Positions 1 to 11,142 of a stretch of DNA of 38,322 nucleotides are shown here, piece by piece. The notes beneath the pieces are model-generated. The model ran no database searches and had not been told where the DNA came from. It was given only the letters and a program-made list of their open reading frames with translations. Made by a program: the position numbers and the translations under genes. The DNA is from Ettlia oleoabundans (Eukaryota > Chlorophyta > Chlorophyceae > Chlamydomonadales), in contig JAAMXP010005087.1 of the NCBI GenBank assembly GCA_019693395.1, forward strand, positions 1,484 through 39,805, written 5' to 3'. Numbering within the stretch: position 1 is the first letter of the stretch; each line of letters starts with the position of its first letter.

Positions 1-16
1 CCCACACACACACACA
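1..16. repeat. Short (CA)n tract
   Basis: A CA dinucleotide run opens the window, probably inside the SDH1 intron after exon 4; it may extend beyond the left edge. Confidence 0.7.
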
Positions 17-73
17 ACTTGTTCTCGAGCGCCGCAGCCAACATCAGTTTGTTTCCTGTAATAGCGTGCGCAC

Positions 74-1293
74 CTGGTCCATGATGAGGTCGAGTGCAAA
101 GTACTCCACGAAAAAGCGGCAGTCGTGCTTCATGGCGGCGCCGTACAACGTGTGCAGCATGGCGTGCCCAGTGCGGTCGGCAGCCGCGCAGCAGCGGTAC
201 GCCTGACCGCCACGCCCGTAGTCCAGGGACTGACCGCCAAATGCACGCTGGTAGATCTTACCCTCCTCGGTGCGGGAGAAGGGCAGCCCGTAGTTTTCGA
301 GCTCATAGACGGCAGCAGGCGCGTTCTTGCACATGTACTCAACCGCGTCCTGGTCGCCCAGCCAGTCGCTGCCTTTGACTGTATCATATGCGTGCCAGCG
401 CCAGTCGTCCTCTGCGGTACGGGGACAAGAGGCGGACCGGGGTTGAGGTACACTTTCCAAGGCGGCGAACATGCACAGCCAGATGTTTAGCGCGGATGGG
501 AACGACAGCGCGCAGCACATTGACGCCTTGGACAACTCAAGCGCTAGCTTGCCTACCTACTGCAATTGATTTGCTCCTGCCATTGCTGTCATGCTTCCGT
601 GAGGAAAAGGGGCAGACCGGAGCAATAGTTGCACGGCTGGCCACTGTGCTGGCCAATTACCTGTCATGTTGCCTAGCGCCGCATTGATGCCTCCTTGTGC
701 TGCTACCGTGTGGCTGCGTGTTGGGAACAACTTGGTGATGCATCTGCAAGCGTAAGAGCAGAAACAGGCATGAGTCGGCGCTGTTCCCAACCTTAACATG
801 CAGCATAGTCGCAGTTTGCTCACACAGCCCTGCTCACGCTGTGTTGAAGCCTCCCTCAGACAACCCCACAGCCGCACGCAGCCCTGCGCCACCTGCATAT
901 GGATCCAGTAGGACCAGAGTAATTTGTACGTTGCTTCTAGCAAAAGCTTGCCAGGGAAAGCGGCAGCGGCGAGGGTGGCGGAGCCAGGTGGCGGACGCCA
1001 AGTCCAGCCCCAGCAGTTTGCCCGAGGGAGGAATGAACCCTCTCACCGCGACACCCAATTCTAGCCTGGCATGCAGCGCCCACGGTGTTCCGGTTGACAA
1101 AGGTTTTAAGCGGCTGACTGGCAATTTATTGCCGTGGGCAGAGGCTGTCCACCAGACGCTTGCACGCACCTGCCCCAACGACTATAGCGTCAAACGTATG
1201 GTCCACGATGGGGTAAGACTGCGAGGAGAACAGGCGGGACCCGCCCAGACGCTGTAGCGCACTCAGCGCACTATTCGCTGTGCGTCGCAGCAT
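74..1293 (-). CDS. SDH1: Succinate dehydrogenase flavoprotein subunit, mitochondrial (5' part of gene)
   Basis: Catalytic FAD subunit of respiratory complex II, oxidising succinate to fumarate in the mitochondrial matrix. Four exons are visible: 1293-1170, 892-838, 743-661 and 411-74; they join in frame to the first 200 residues, and the gene continues past the left edge. The start at 1293 gives a basic Ser/Ala/Arg-rich N terminus beginning [16 protein letters not shown], typical of a mitochondrial presequence. It is followed by [12 protein letters not shown], the dinucleotide-binding loop, which is split exactly by intron 1. Exon 3 holds [17 protein letters not shown], where the family's covalent-FAD histidine lies. 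Exon 4 ([20 protein letters not shown], then [19 protein letters not shown]) is strongly conserved. Donors and acceptors are all GT-AG. The exon 4 end at 74 (CAG before GTGCGC) is the least certain boundary. Identity is secure from motif order. Confidence 0.95.
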
Positions 1294-2270
1294 ACTGTCG
1301 ACACTTCGGCTTTGGCTCCAACCGCGACGCTTCGGGTTTTCCCACAGTTGGTGACCTGTGCCAGCTTGTCCAGCTTGCTGAGCTGGCAACACCACTAGTT
1401 GAGAGCTACAAGAGGCTCCAGCATGAAGCTTTCTGCGCCTGCAGATCATTTTACTGGTGGTTCAGAAATGCAACAGCCGAACAGCTTCTGCTGGTATCAG
1501 TGGGTGCAACCAACATACATCGGCGTTCCCAGGGCAAGCGGTGTTAGTGTCGTGTCACATTGCTCCTGCAAATGCCATCCTGTAGGGAAGGCGTGCATGT
1601 GGCCCTGTATAGCGGTAAGGGGAGACCTCCGCATTTCGCCGAGTAGCTGGCCAATCAGGATCTGCAGCATCGGCTGGTGCTCAAACATGAGCGGGGCTTG
1701 CGGAGCGTGTAGTACCACTGGTGGTGGGGCTGCTTGATGCAACAAAGAACAGTTGCAGGTGAAGCCTTGCATTAAGTCAACGATTGCCGATTGAAAGGCA
1801 CGGCTGCACATGCGGCAGCTGCCTGAACAGTGCTGGAAGATGGAGTACAGGTGCAGCCGCCTGGCAGGACGGTAGGCAGGTGGACGGGAGAGGCTGTTGC
1901 CTCGGCGCGGCACGCGCATCGAGCATAAAGTAGAGAGAACTTCCACCATTGTCGGACGCCTTCACCTGGCGCCGGAACAAAGGGAGCCGCTTGCTGCTGA
2001 GCCCAAGCGCAGCAAGCGCAAACGCGGCATTTTGCGGTCCATCTCGAGTCATCTTGGGTTCCTTAAGCACAAGTTTTATCCCGCTTCTTGCAACCTTTGA
2101 GTGTGTAGCTCTGCAAGTGTTTGTGAGCGCAGCACACCTTTTTCTCCCGTCTTGAGTTACGCTTTCGGGGCTTCCTCAGCACTGTTCCCAGGGCCGCGCA
2201 CATCGCAAACAACAGCAGAAAGGCTGTGTACCCGCGGCGGGCGCGCCACCGAAACTCACCAGTTCCTCAC
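1294..2270. other. Intergenic region SDH1/PP2C with an unassigned minus-strand exon-like stretch
   Basis: Nearly 1 kb between the SDH1 start and the PP2C start. On the minus strand an ATG-initiated stretch at about 2070-1966 (MLKEPKMTRDGPQNAAF..., ending CAG before GTGAAG) and a stretch at about 1733-1632 (preceded by AG, ending before GT; contains QPMLQILIGQLLGEM) look more protein-like than their surroundings. They could be exons of a small gene lying tandem to SDH1. I could not recognise the product or join them convincingly. The remainder presumably holds the SDH1 promoter and the PP2C 5' UTR. Confidence 0.3.
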
Positions 2271-4553
2271 ATGGGTTGTGCCACCTCTAAAGCTCAAAGT
2301 GTCGCTGACGACTCTTTGGCCATGAGGAAGCGTGGCCCGAGAGCCAGTATGGTTGCGGCGACCTTCAAGCGGGAGGAGGTCTTCAGGGACTCAGCGGCCA
2401 AGGAGGCACAGCGGGTGGTTGCTAGCAACGGCAGCGTTGCCCTGCTGCAGCCCAGCGCCGGCTACACCCTGCGTTATGCTTATATCAGCCAACGGGGCTA
2501 CTACCCTGACACACCCGACAAGACTAACCAGGATGCAGCTTGCACAGCGGAGAACTTGGGCGGCAGCGCGGGTGAGCTGTTTGCGGGCAGTAGATGGCCA
2601 GCCAGTGGGCTGGCTGGCTGCCAGTAAAGCAGTCTACCATGCACCGTGAGGCTGCACAAAGCGATGTGGTTGCACTTCTCGCCTATCCTGCTCTTCCACA
2701 TCATTTCTGCTGCAACTGCTGCCCCTCTACACTCAGAGATGCACCTGTTTGGCGTGTTTGATGGCCATGGCGAGCTGGGCACCGAGTGCGCCCAGTTTGT
2801 GCAGGACAAGGTGATGCAGAGCTGCCGCTGCTCGCCTGTATACCTGTCTTCTACATAATGTTGCCCCGTGTGACTTTGTCCCTTCTCCGATCCCCACTCC
2901 CGCCTGCCCCTGCTGTCCTTTCCCCGGTCTTGCCTTCTCTTGCCAATGCAGCTGCCAGCCAACCTGCGCAGCGACCCTGGGGCTCTGGCTTCCAGCCCGG
3001 CCCAGGCCTTGGCAACTGCGCTGGTCACCACAAACACGCAGTTGCATGACGATCCTACTGACGACACGCTCAGCGGTACCACTGCCTGCTGCGTGCTGGT
3101 GGTAGGGCGCACGCTGTATGTGGCAAATGTGGGTGATTCGCGAGCTGTGCTGGCAGAGCGCGCCTCTGCTGATGGGGGTGGGGCTGAAGCCAGCGGCAGC
3201 GGCACTGGCCTGACTGCCCACGACCTCAGCCATGACCAGACCCCCTTTAGGTGCGCTCGGCTGGGCAACGTGCAGGGTGAGCTTCACTGGGCTGAGCCGC
3301 TGGCCTGTCCAGAGGGCATGGTCACAGCATTCAGGCTGGCATCCTTCTTGCTCTTCAGCTCTCTTCCCTTTCCCGTTTTTTGGCTATAATATTGAACAAT
3401 CACGCCACTGCGTTGTGCAACACCTCGTGCCCGCTTTGGCAAGCCATGCCCTGTCAATCTCTGCATTGGCCGCAGGCCCGATGAATGCTTGCGTGTGCTC
3501 AAGGCTGGGGCGCGTGTGCTGACTCTTGATCAGCTGGAGGGGCTGAAGGACCCCACACTGCCCTGCTGGACAAATGAAGCCGACTGTGATGGCGACCCTC
3601 CTCGCCTCTGGTCACCTGCCGGCATGTTCCCGGGCACTGCATTCACACGCAGCATCGGGGACTCAGGTGGGTGTGGCAGCCTAGAACAGGGTATGGATTG
3701 GGTTTGGGCCTGAGGCTGTACGTATGTGCGTGCGCGCATATGCGGTCGGAAGTCGTTGACAGCTGTTCAAGCATTGTATGTTGCCACGGGGTGTTGTCGG
3801 ACTGTGCAAGCCAGTTGCACAGCGCTCCTGCCTCACATCCTGACCTTGATGTATGATGACAAACACCTGCTCCCTACTCCTCCCCTTGGCTCCCTCCCGT
3901 TATGTGCCGGTGCAGCCGCCGAGAGCATAGGCGTGATTGCCGACCCAGAGCTCACCACCACGGAGCTGGGGCCGCAGGATGCGTTTGTGGTGGTGGCCTC
4001 TGATGGAGTGTGGGAGTTCATCACCTCGCAGCAGGCGGTGGACTTGGTGCGTTGTCGCAGTGCCAGGCTGCACTGGCCGCTCTTGCCGCAGCGCTGGAAC
4101 TCCCGCATGCATAGAAGCTGTGTTTCTGTGGTTGGCAACCACCTCCAGGGGGCTGACGTTTGTTAGTTCTGTCAATGGGGCATAGGCGCTTCAGCCGGCT
4201 GTGTTCACTTGGGGGGCAAATCCGCGTCTGCGCCCTTCCTCTTGCAGGTCGGGCGGTATGACAACCCCTACGATGCGGCCAAGGCGCTTGTGGCTCAGGC
4301 CTACAAGCTCTGGCTGCAGAAGGAGACCCGCACTGACGACATTACAGCGGTGGTGCTCTTTTTTGACTGGGCGCAACAGGAGCAGCAGCAGAAGGCAGGC
4401 CAAAAATGTCAGTCCCATCCGCAGTTGCAGGAGCAGACCCAGGCGCAGCAGCAGCAAGGCACTGGGCAGCGGCAATCGGAGGCAGTGATGCCGCCATCGC
4501 AGCAGGAGCAGCAGCAACAGCAGCTGCTGGAGCGTACACCCAGCCAAAAGTGA
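2271..4553 (+). CDS. PP2C-type Ser/Thr phosphatase, acylated N terminus, Gln-rich tail
   Basis: Metal-dependent protein phosphatase of the PPM/PP2C family. Six exons (2271-2571, 2737-2810, 2952-3250, 3476-3666, 3916-4046, 4248-4553) give 433 residues. The N terminus MGCATSKAQ fits N-myristoylation at Gly2 and palmitoylation at Cys3, which predicts membrane attachment. Catalytic motifs in order are YYPDTPDKTNQDA, FGVFDGHGELG (metal-binding DGHG), YVANVGDSRAV, DQTPFRPDE, FTRSIGDS, VVASDGVWEFI and RTDDITAVV; all metal-ligand aspartates appear present. The wording ISQRGYYPD, DNPYDAAKALVAQAY and LWLQKETRTDDIT resembles, from memory, the phosphatase half of the plant PP2C-kinase fusion (Arabidopsis At2g20050 type). 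Here it is followed by about 60 Gln-rich residues and a stop, with no kinase domain. Upstream exon 1 has no alternative ATG in a better context. Confidence 0.92.
4380..4530 (+). repeat. CAG-rich (polyglutamine-coding) low-complexity segment
   Basis: Imperfect CAG/CAA runs within the last exon of the PP2C gene encode a Gln-rich C-terminal tail with several stretches of three to five glutamines. It is a likely site of length polymorphism. Confidence 0.75.
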
Positions 4554-5335
4554 ATGCAGCAGAGCTCTGGTGGCGCCGCCATCAGCAATTATATGCTGAG
4601 CAAGCTTCTTCTTTGTCAGCCACCTTGGTGTTACCCCCAACAACCTACCTCAACTCATGTTGCCACAATGTGAGTTTTTAGTCCCGGAAACGAAATAACG
4701 CTGCTGCTGTATGCTAAATATCCGCGCACACTGCCTGTACAGACACCCCTCGCCATCTGATCACATTCTCTTCATATGCGGGTCTTTGTATCATGACCAG
4801 CAGTGGTTGCATGCATGCCATGGAACGCTTTTCACCCCCTTCTCTGCCAGAACCTTGACAGCATCACTGCTTTGATCGTTTGACTTGGGCCTGTTGCTGA
4901 GGCATCACACCTCTTTCTGTGATGCATGAATCATACCCTCATGTTTGTACCTGCTTTCGCCCAGCTCCAGTTTCTGTCCGTGAGAAATGGATGTTAACCG
5001 AGCTGCTACTCAAAACCAAGAGCTTTTTCCCAATCAAAGTGAGGCAGTAGCAAGCGATAGCGTCAAGCAGCAAAATCAAGCTGCAGACTTAACGCTCATC
5101 AAGAAAACAAAGTCTTGAGCGTCCCAGATGCTTGCGGGTGCCGGTGAGCAAGGCAATAGCACAAAAAGTCGCACACGATAACAAACTTGTATGACAAGGT
5201 AAAAGAACGAGGCTATTTGGTCAGTCAAATGCGTCATTGGGATCAGGGTGTTGAGACCTAACAAAATACAAGAGTGCTACCACCCCACTGCTGGAGCTGC
5301 ATGTTTGTGCGCATCCTCCACTCTCATGCGGCAGG
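4554..5335. other. Convergent intergenic region PP2C/TFIIB
   Basis: Holds the 3' flanks of two converging genes. It is more AT-rich than the coding regions. I see no open reading frame with conserved content, no RNA gene and no clear TGTAA signal for either gene. Confidence 0.6.
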
Positions 5336-7794
5336 CTACCTGTTTGACTCCATAGGCACCGGCAGCCTGTCCACATCTGCATGACTGGCAAACTTCCCAG
5401 CCTTGTCTATGAGTGCCTTGAGGTGTGGGTGGATTTCTCGGTAAATCTGGCGGATGGTGCCTTCCGCCACGCCACAAGTGCGGCAAATGTCTGGCAGCGC
5501 CACAGCCGTTTTGCCGGGCAAGTTGGCGATGATGTAGACCACGGTGCCAGCAATGGAGGTCGGGCTCTTGCCGTGCCAAGGGGTGTGCACGTTGGCCTCA
5601 GGGCCCTCCTGCGGCACGCAGATGGGGTGACACCGCGGCGGGGGGTTGCAAGAATTGATCAACAGAACTGCTCGGTAGGCAGAGCAGGTGAGAAAATAGA
5701 CCAAAACAGCAGCCGCATGCCTCTGACGCATGCCAGTGAGCCTACTTACACGCCACTGCACCACCGGCTGGCGTGGTGCAGTGCATGCAACACCGTGAAG
5801 GGGCCCAGCATCAGAAGATGTGCTTACAACCAGGCGGTTAAGCAGACATGCAGGCAAACAGAGACGGGGCAAGCAGCCATGTTGTCAATGGCACACCTGG
5901 GGCAGCAGCGCCAGTGCCAGCGCCTCCCCCCACATATACTCCTTGGGGTTCATGCTGAGCTGGCTCATGAAGCGGCGCATGTATGAGCGCGGGTGGCTGC
6001 CCTCCAGCTGCTTGTTGCCCAGCTCAGCCTCAAGCTTTAACTCGCGCACCACAGATTTGTATATGCGACCAATTTCCTGCAGCGCAAGCCGGCACAGAGT
6101 GGGACACAACTACCGGGCCATGTGCGAAACTTAGGACGACCGCCAAAGGCGGCCACGCCAACATCACACTGCCTGGCTTCGCTCATGCACCTCAATGAAA
6201 ACAGCCGTACACAAACCCAGACAGGCAGCCTCCACCCGCCTTGACGCTGGCTTGCGGCACCACGGCGCAAATCTCCTTGAAGGTGCGTGGATTTTTTGTG
6301 TGGCGGCAGGCCAGGAACACGATAGCCGCCAGCACCGCCGCCTGGCTCTTGCCCTTGATAGACCTTGCGTTCTTGTATGCCTGTGCAGACCAAAAGCAAC
6401 AACCAAATGTTAACATTGAGCACAAAGTCCAAAGGGCAAGCATCAGGCCTCCCAGGAGTTTAAGTACTATACAACCAGACCAGGCTAGAACAACGACCAA
6501 CACAGGGCAGATATGCATATCAAGGCACACGGTCAGCCAAACACTTCCCGGCCCACTTGCAGTGCCGCCCTGCATTGCATATGATTCTCGTGAGCATGAC
6601 ATATATCCACTCCCCAGCCTCCATTTTAGTTTCAGAACGCCGCCCATGCACCCGTTCAGTCACCCACTCACGCACCCGCTCCTACCCGTGCCACCCACTT
6701 GCGTGTAAAACTCCTCCGCCTGCTTCTTCACCGTGTCCAGCAGCTTCATGGCGGTGCAGATGTTGCCAATCTCCCGGAACGCAGCAATGAGAGCGCGGTC
6801 AGTAGTCACCTCGGTGCGCGCCTGCATGCGCTGAAGGTTGCGGACCTGCAGACGAGGAGCAGCGGAGGAGCACAGGGGCAACGGTTGCTGCAAGGCCTGG
6901 CACAGCTGGCGGTGCTCGATGTTGCAAGGTCATGTACATAAACCTCATACTGTGGGAACAAGGGCAGCAGGGTAGTGGGCGTGCGCACCAGGCCATGGTC
7001 CACTCCCTTGCCACCGCCAATCATGGTGGACATGCCGCCGTCTGATAGCAGATGGTTGACAGGCCCGCCGACGCGGTTGGGATCTGCACCACCACCACCA
7101 TCCTGCAACATCGAGGGGCGGGGAAGGGTGCGCAGGCACTCATCAGCTGACGGAAATGTGGCAGGAGCCAGTTGTAAAGCCAACCAAAGACACTTCACAG
7201 GTAGAGGGCCTGCTAGGCCCTTATACAGCGCAGCCCCGCCACAAGTGTGCCAATGATGCGAACTAGCAGGGTGCCGATATCTGCAACAGTAGACTTCCAA
7301 CGCATGCCTTGTCAGCAAAGGTTCGCCACTCTGACCGCTCATCAATCACGTGCGCCTCCACAACCACACCGCAGTTCTACAGGGCAACAGAGAGAAAATG
7401 ATGAGCACCCAACTATGAAGCTGTGTTTTGTTGTGGAAGAGGTACATGATGTGGCCAGATGAGGTGTGTGGCGGTGCTCGCTGGCAGGCAGGCAAAAGTC
7501 TCAGTCAAGGCAGCGCAAAGGGTGCTGTGTCAATTGAAGTCTACCGCCCCCACCACCCACCCGGCACACGAGGTCGCCACTGGCGTGGTCCTCCACAAAG
7601 TCGCTCTGCCCGCAGTCGGGGCATTGCTGTTCGTATTTAAGGCGCAGCCTACAGAAAAAAGGGCAGGGTCAAGGTCACGTCCAGGCGGCTGGGGGATATG
7701 GGGACCGCAGCAGCGTGCAAAGTTGAAGCATTGCCTGATGAAAGGATTAGTGGGGTTGAGGGCTGCAATCTTACGCAATGTTGAAGTCCCCCAT
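5336..7794 (-). CDS. TFIIB: Transcription initiation factor TFIIB
   Basis: General RNA polymerase II factor bridging TBP-DNA and the polymerase in the nucleus. Eight exons (7794-7775, 7648-7561, 7376-7308, 7102-6944, 6845-6699, 6380-6240, 6076-5897, 5608-5336) give 358 residues; the family is usually 310-350. The 20-base first exon (MGDFNIA) splices from a good GTAAGA donor to the zinc ribbon: CPDC at residues 16-19 and CRNC at 35-38, then a B-finger-like segment DERSEWRTFADK. Next come a linker (DPNRVGGPVNHLLSDGGMST) and two cyclin repeats. The first includes CRHTKNPRTFKEICAV and EIGRIYKSVV; the second includes SPTSIAGTVVYIIANL and CGVAEGTIRQIYREIHP. Introns 3 and 6 seem to need GC donors (AAG before GCATGC, AAG before GCGGGT). 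The gene is head-to-head with the RWDD1-like gene. Confidence 0.93.
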
Positions 7795-8272
7795 CCTCCT
7801 GTTTCTGCCTAGGTAGGCACTCGCCCCACTGAAGTCCCCCTGCGGAACGACGGTGGGGCAGTGGGGCGGAGGTGTGTTGGGTCGCAGGAGCCCTCGTTTT
7901 TACGCAGTCTGGTGGTACTTGGCGTGGAATTCGCTGAACTGCCGCCAACCACGCCACAGCTTGCCTGCCCAGAGCCTTCTCAAGCTGCAGCACCTTGAAG
8001 CCAAGCAGAGCGACTCTGACTACAGTGCACGAAACGCTTACAGTACTTGAGAATCAATAAAAAGTTACAACCCGTGTTGAGGGTACCTTACTAGTATGAG
8101 GAGTGAGTTGTACTGCCGAGGAGGAGGAGGTTGTACCTCCTTTAGAGCTGATGTTTATATTGGTACTCTTTTATTCCTCGCTTGCCTTACACTGATCCGC
8201 TTGGGGTCTCATAAGCCGTGCCGGGCTCGCGAGAAAGGAAAGTGTGTAACAGAGCGGAAGTGGTGTTGCGAA
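7795..8272. other. Divergent promoter region TFIIB / RWDD1-like
   Basis: 478 bases separate the two start codons, so both 5' UTRs and a probably shared promoter must lie here. No TATA-like element stands out. The segment 8041-8200 is relatively AT-rich. No coding content is recognised. Confidence 0.55.
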
Positions 8273-10106
8273 ATGACTGACTATGCTCAGGAGCAGGCGG
8301 ATGAGCTGGAGGCGCTCAGCAGCATTTTCATGGATGACTTGCAAGGTGGGCACCAACCAGCCGGGATGGGGCATGCCGCCACCTGCCGCCTGCGGTTCCA
8401 TTCTTGGTGCGAGGCCTTACGCTGTGGCTTGCACGCGGACCTACGTGCTATATGGTAGGTAACAAGTCCAATCTTGGTATGGTGGCGGTCATAACATGCA
8501 TGGACTGTGAGCTGCAGAGGTGAGGGACAGCATCCCGTCTGGTTGGAGCTCAGAGAACAAGGTGTGGCGGGTGGTCATCGCCCCACAACAGGAGGAGGGC
8601 GAAGAGATGGAGTACCCATGTGAGTGTGAGGAGTGTTATAAGAGGAAAAGCTGGGGAGCAACCCACTTGTAGCAGCAACCTGGAAGCTTGCTGGCCCTAC
8701 TTTGCCAACTGTCCATGTGCGTCCACATGCCTTGCAAGCACGAACTCAACTTGTTGTGCACGTGCAGTAAAAGTGGAGTTAGTATTCGCGCACACGGCAT
8801 CGTATCCTGATGAGCCGCCGCTGCTCAAAGCACGAGGGTAAGGCACAGCCACAAGCCTGGCCTTTGCAGCGGCCTTGCGCAGGCCCCCGTTGCGTAACTG
8901 CAGACGCCATTCGCGGCACCCGCCTCCCATGGTCTGCACCCGCACAGACAAACTGGCCATACCTTATTATTAGTGCTGTGGGTGATGCTGCTGCAGACTG
9001 CAGGGCATTAGCGATGCAGACGTAGGCGTGCTGCAGGGAGTTTTAGATGAGACGGTTGAGGCCAATCTAGGAATGGCCATGGTTTATACCGTCATCACTG
9101 TGGCACAGGAGTGGGTACAGGTAGGTGGGTTCGGATCAACTGGCCTTCGTGCAGCCCGTGAAGGGTAGGATGCTGTTGTCGAGAAAGCGTTAACACTTCC
9201 TTGCCTCCCCATTTACCACCTTACACATGCTCTACAGCCACAGGGACCGCAGCGCCACCTGAAGCTGCAGCCTTTGGCGGTCCGGCTCAGCCTGGGTACA
9301 CAGGCATGTTATGCTTGTTGCTTTCCTTGGTGCAGGAGAAGGCATCCAGCATGGCCTTGCCCTCCACGGACCCTGAGGCGGAGGAGCGGCGACGGCGGGA
9401 GGCTGAGGAGGCGCGGATGGCAGAGCTGCGTGCGCATGGGCACCCCGTTACGCCTGAGGCATTTGCCGAGTGGAAGGCCAAGTTTGATGCTGAGCTGGCG
9501 CTGCATCGCTCCAAGTTGGAGGACGGCAAGGCTGAAGAGAAGCGCAACCAGCTAACCGGCAAGCAGTGGTTCCTGCAGCAGGAAGAGCAGCACCTGGAGG
9601 TGGGTCAGGGACGCGTAGCGATATGGCCATTGCTGCAGAAGCCCTGCTCTGTGGCATTAGTGGGCGCCTTCATGGTGCTTTCTTTCTCGGGAGGACACGT
9701 GTATTACAGCTGCAAACCTACAGGCTGCCTGCCCAGTTGCCAGTGAACACTGCAAAGTGGTGCACGTGCCGGGTCTGTGCTGAGCGTGTTGGGCAGCCCT
9801 TTGGCCTGTTCCTTGTGCACCGTTGAAGTGAAGCTTCCTCAGGTTGGATGAGCCCATGTGGCTAGCTCGCCAAACCACCAAACATCATTCCACCTCCCTG
9901 CCTGCCTGCCTGCCTGCCTGTTCACATGCTCTGTCGTTCTTGTGCAGGTTGAAGAGCCAGAGATGGATGGTGTTGAGGAGGATGGGGAGGATGAGCGGCA
10001 GGACTGGGGCTCATCAGGGGAGGATGAGGATTTTGATTTTGATGAGCATGATGAAGAAGATGACGATGAGCTCCTTGATGAGTTGCTGGCCAGCAAAGCC
10101 AGCTGA
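8273..10106 (+). CDS. RWDD1: RWD domain-containing protein 1 (Gir2/DFRP2-like)
   Basis: Cytosolic RWD protein. In yeast and animals this family binds Gcn1 and the translational GTPase DRG2/Rbg2. Six exons (8273-8345, 8518-8619, 8768-8837, 8997-9120, 9336-9599, 9948-10106) give 263 residues, close to the human length of 243. The start MTDYAQEQADELEALSSIF is the typical RWD N terminus; it continues with ASYPDEPPLL (the YPxxxP turn) and EANLGMAMVYTVITVAQEW. Then follow a basic/acidic coiled-coil-like stretch, the conserved VTPEAFAEWKAKFDAEL and LTGKQWF motifs, and a very acidic C-terminal tail. Exon 4 was placed at the acceptor before ACTGCAGGG because the next AG breaks the frame. A TGTAA lies about 170 bases after the stop. 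The match to RWDD1 is strong along its whole length. Confidence 0.92.
9897..9920 (+). repeat. (CCTG)6 microsatellite in last intron of the RWDD1-like gene
   Basis: Six perfect CCTG units occur inside the intron just upstream of the polypyrimidine tract and acceptor of exon 6. It is likely length-variable. Confidence 0.9.
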
Positions 10107-11142
10107 GGCAGGGTCCCTAACATACATTGCACCTTCCCAACTTGGGGCCTATGCCCAGCACCCGACCTGAGTGGCTCGCCCACATGCACACCACCCGCCG
10201 TGGGACGGCTTCCCTTGCAGGGTGCTTGCTGCACTTCTTGCAGTCGTTTGTGGCTGGGTCGGTTGCAAATTTACTTGTTGTAATGTTGTCGGCACTAATA
10301 AGGCCTGCGGCAAGTCGTCCGGTGCGCCTGCCATGTTTCTCTGGGGCAGGGTGCTTTCAAAAAGTTCTATTGCGGCAGCAGTGGTCCAGCTTAAAACACA
10401 GATGAGCCACAGAGCAACCCAAGGGAAGCAGGTGGGAGTGGAAACTTGTTGCACGTTACGCAAGCAACAGCACACACCTTCAAAATGCCACAATTATGCA
10501 CGGAAACGCGGTGATGCCAGGCAGACCGCTGCCAGGTGAGTTTTGCACCGCCCCCCACCCACTCATCCACAAAGCCATGCGGTTTAGTTTTCGTTCTAGC
10601 TCCATCTGCTTCTGAAATGGTTTTAACGCCCTGCTCTGCCAATGCCATGTTGGAAATCCTGTTGACCGTCGTCATACAGGCAGGGCTAAACGCCCGGCAG
10701 CGGAATGCAGATACTGGTGTTACAGCGCGTGTGCACGGCTGCCAGAGAGTGAGTGTATTGTAAAGTTAGGGTGTAAATTTATCCTCTCGGTATTGCAAAG
10801 CGGGAGGCACCAAACCAAATGCTGAAGCACAAACATAATCAAGGGAAAGCTACAAAGCTACAAAACCAGCGCCACCATCAGGCGGGCATCGCCATTAGGC
10901 AAGCGCTGGTGTACCAAGTTGGGACGCATGCATCTAAAGGGTGGGCACGCGGTCCTCGCCAGCAAGGATCCTGCAGCAAAAACAAACAAAAAGGGGTCTT
11001 CAGGCTACTGAGCCTTAACAAACCAAAGGGTCGAACAAAGCACAGGCATGGCTGCCCCACACACCAAAAAATACTCTAATTTTGAACCAACAGAACAATG
11101 CCGTCGCCCGATAAGACCAAGGTGGTACCCGCCACCCGCAGC
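10107..11142. other. Convergent intergenic region RWDD1-like / CP26-like
   Basis: About 1 kb of 3' flanks of converging genes. Several TGTAA (+) and one TTACA at 10720-10724 (a minus-strand TGTAA) are present. A minus-strand open stretch at 10391-10675 has no recognisable family and no convincing partner exon. Nothing else is supported here. Confidence 0.55.
10279..10283 (+). promoter_or_regulatory. TGTAA poly(A) signal, RWDD1-like gene
   Basis: TGTAA, the typical chlorophycean polyadenylation signal, lies 172 bases downstream of the RWDD1-like stop. It is one of three TGTAA copies between 10279 and about 10775, so the exact site is uncertain. Confidence 0.5.

Noticed and set aside
5381..5986. 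201-codon plus-strand open frame
   Set aside because: It lies over TFIIB exons 7-8 on the other strand and has no conserved content.
9897..9920. CCTG repeats as a possible CRISPR or structured element
   Set aside because: A simple tetranucleotide microsatellite without spacers, inside an intron of a eukaryotic gene.
10391..10675. Minus-strand frame in the RWDD1/CP26 spacer
   Set aside because: Exon-like composition but no partner exon, no recognised family and no clear splice sites, so not called.
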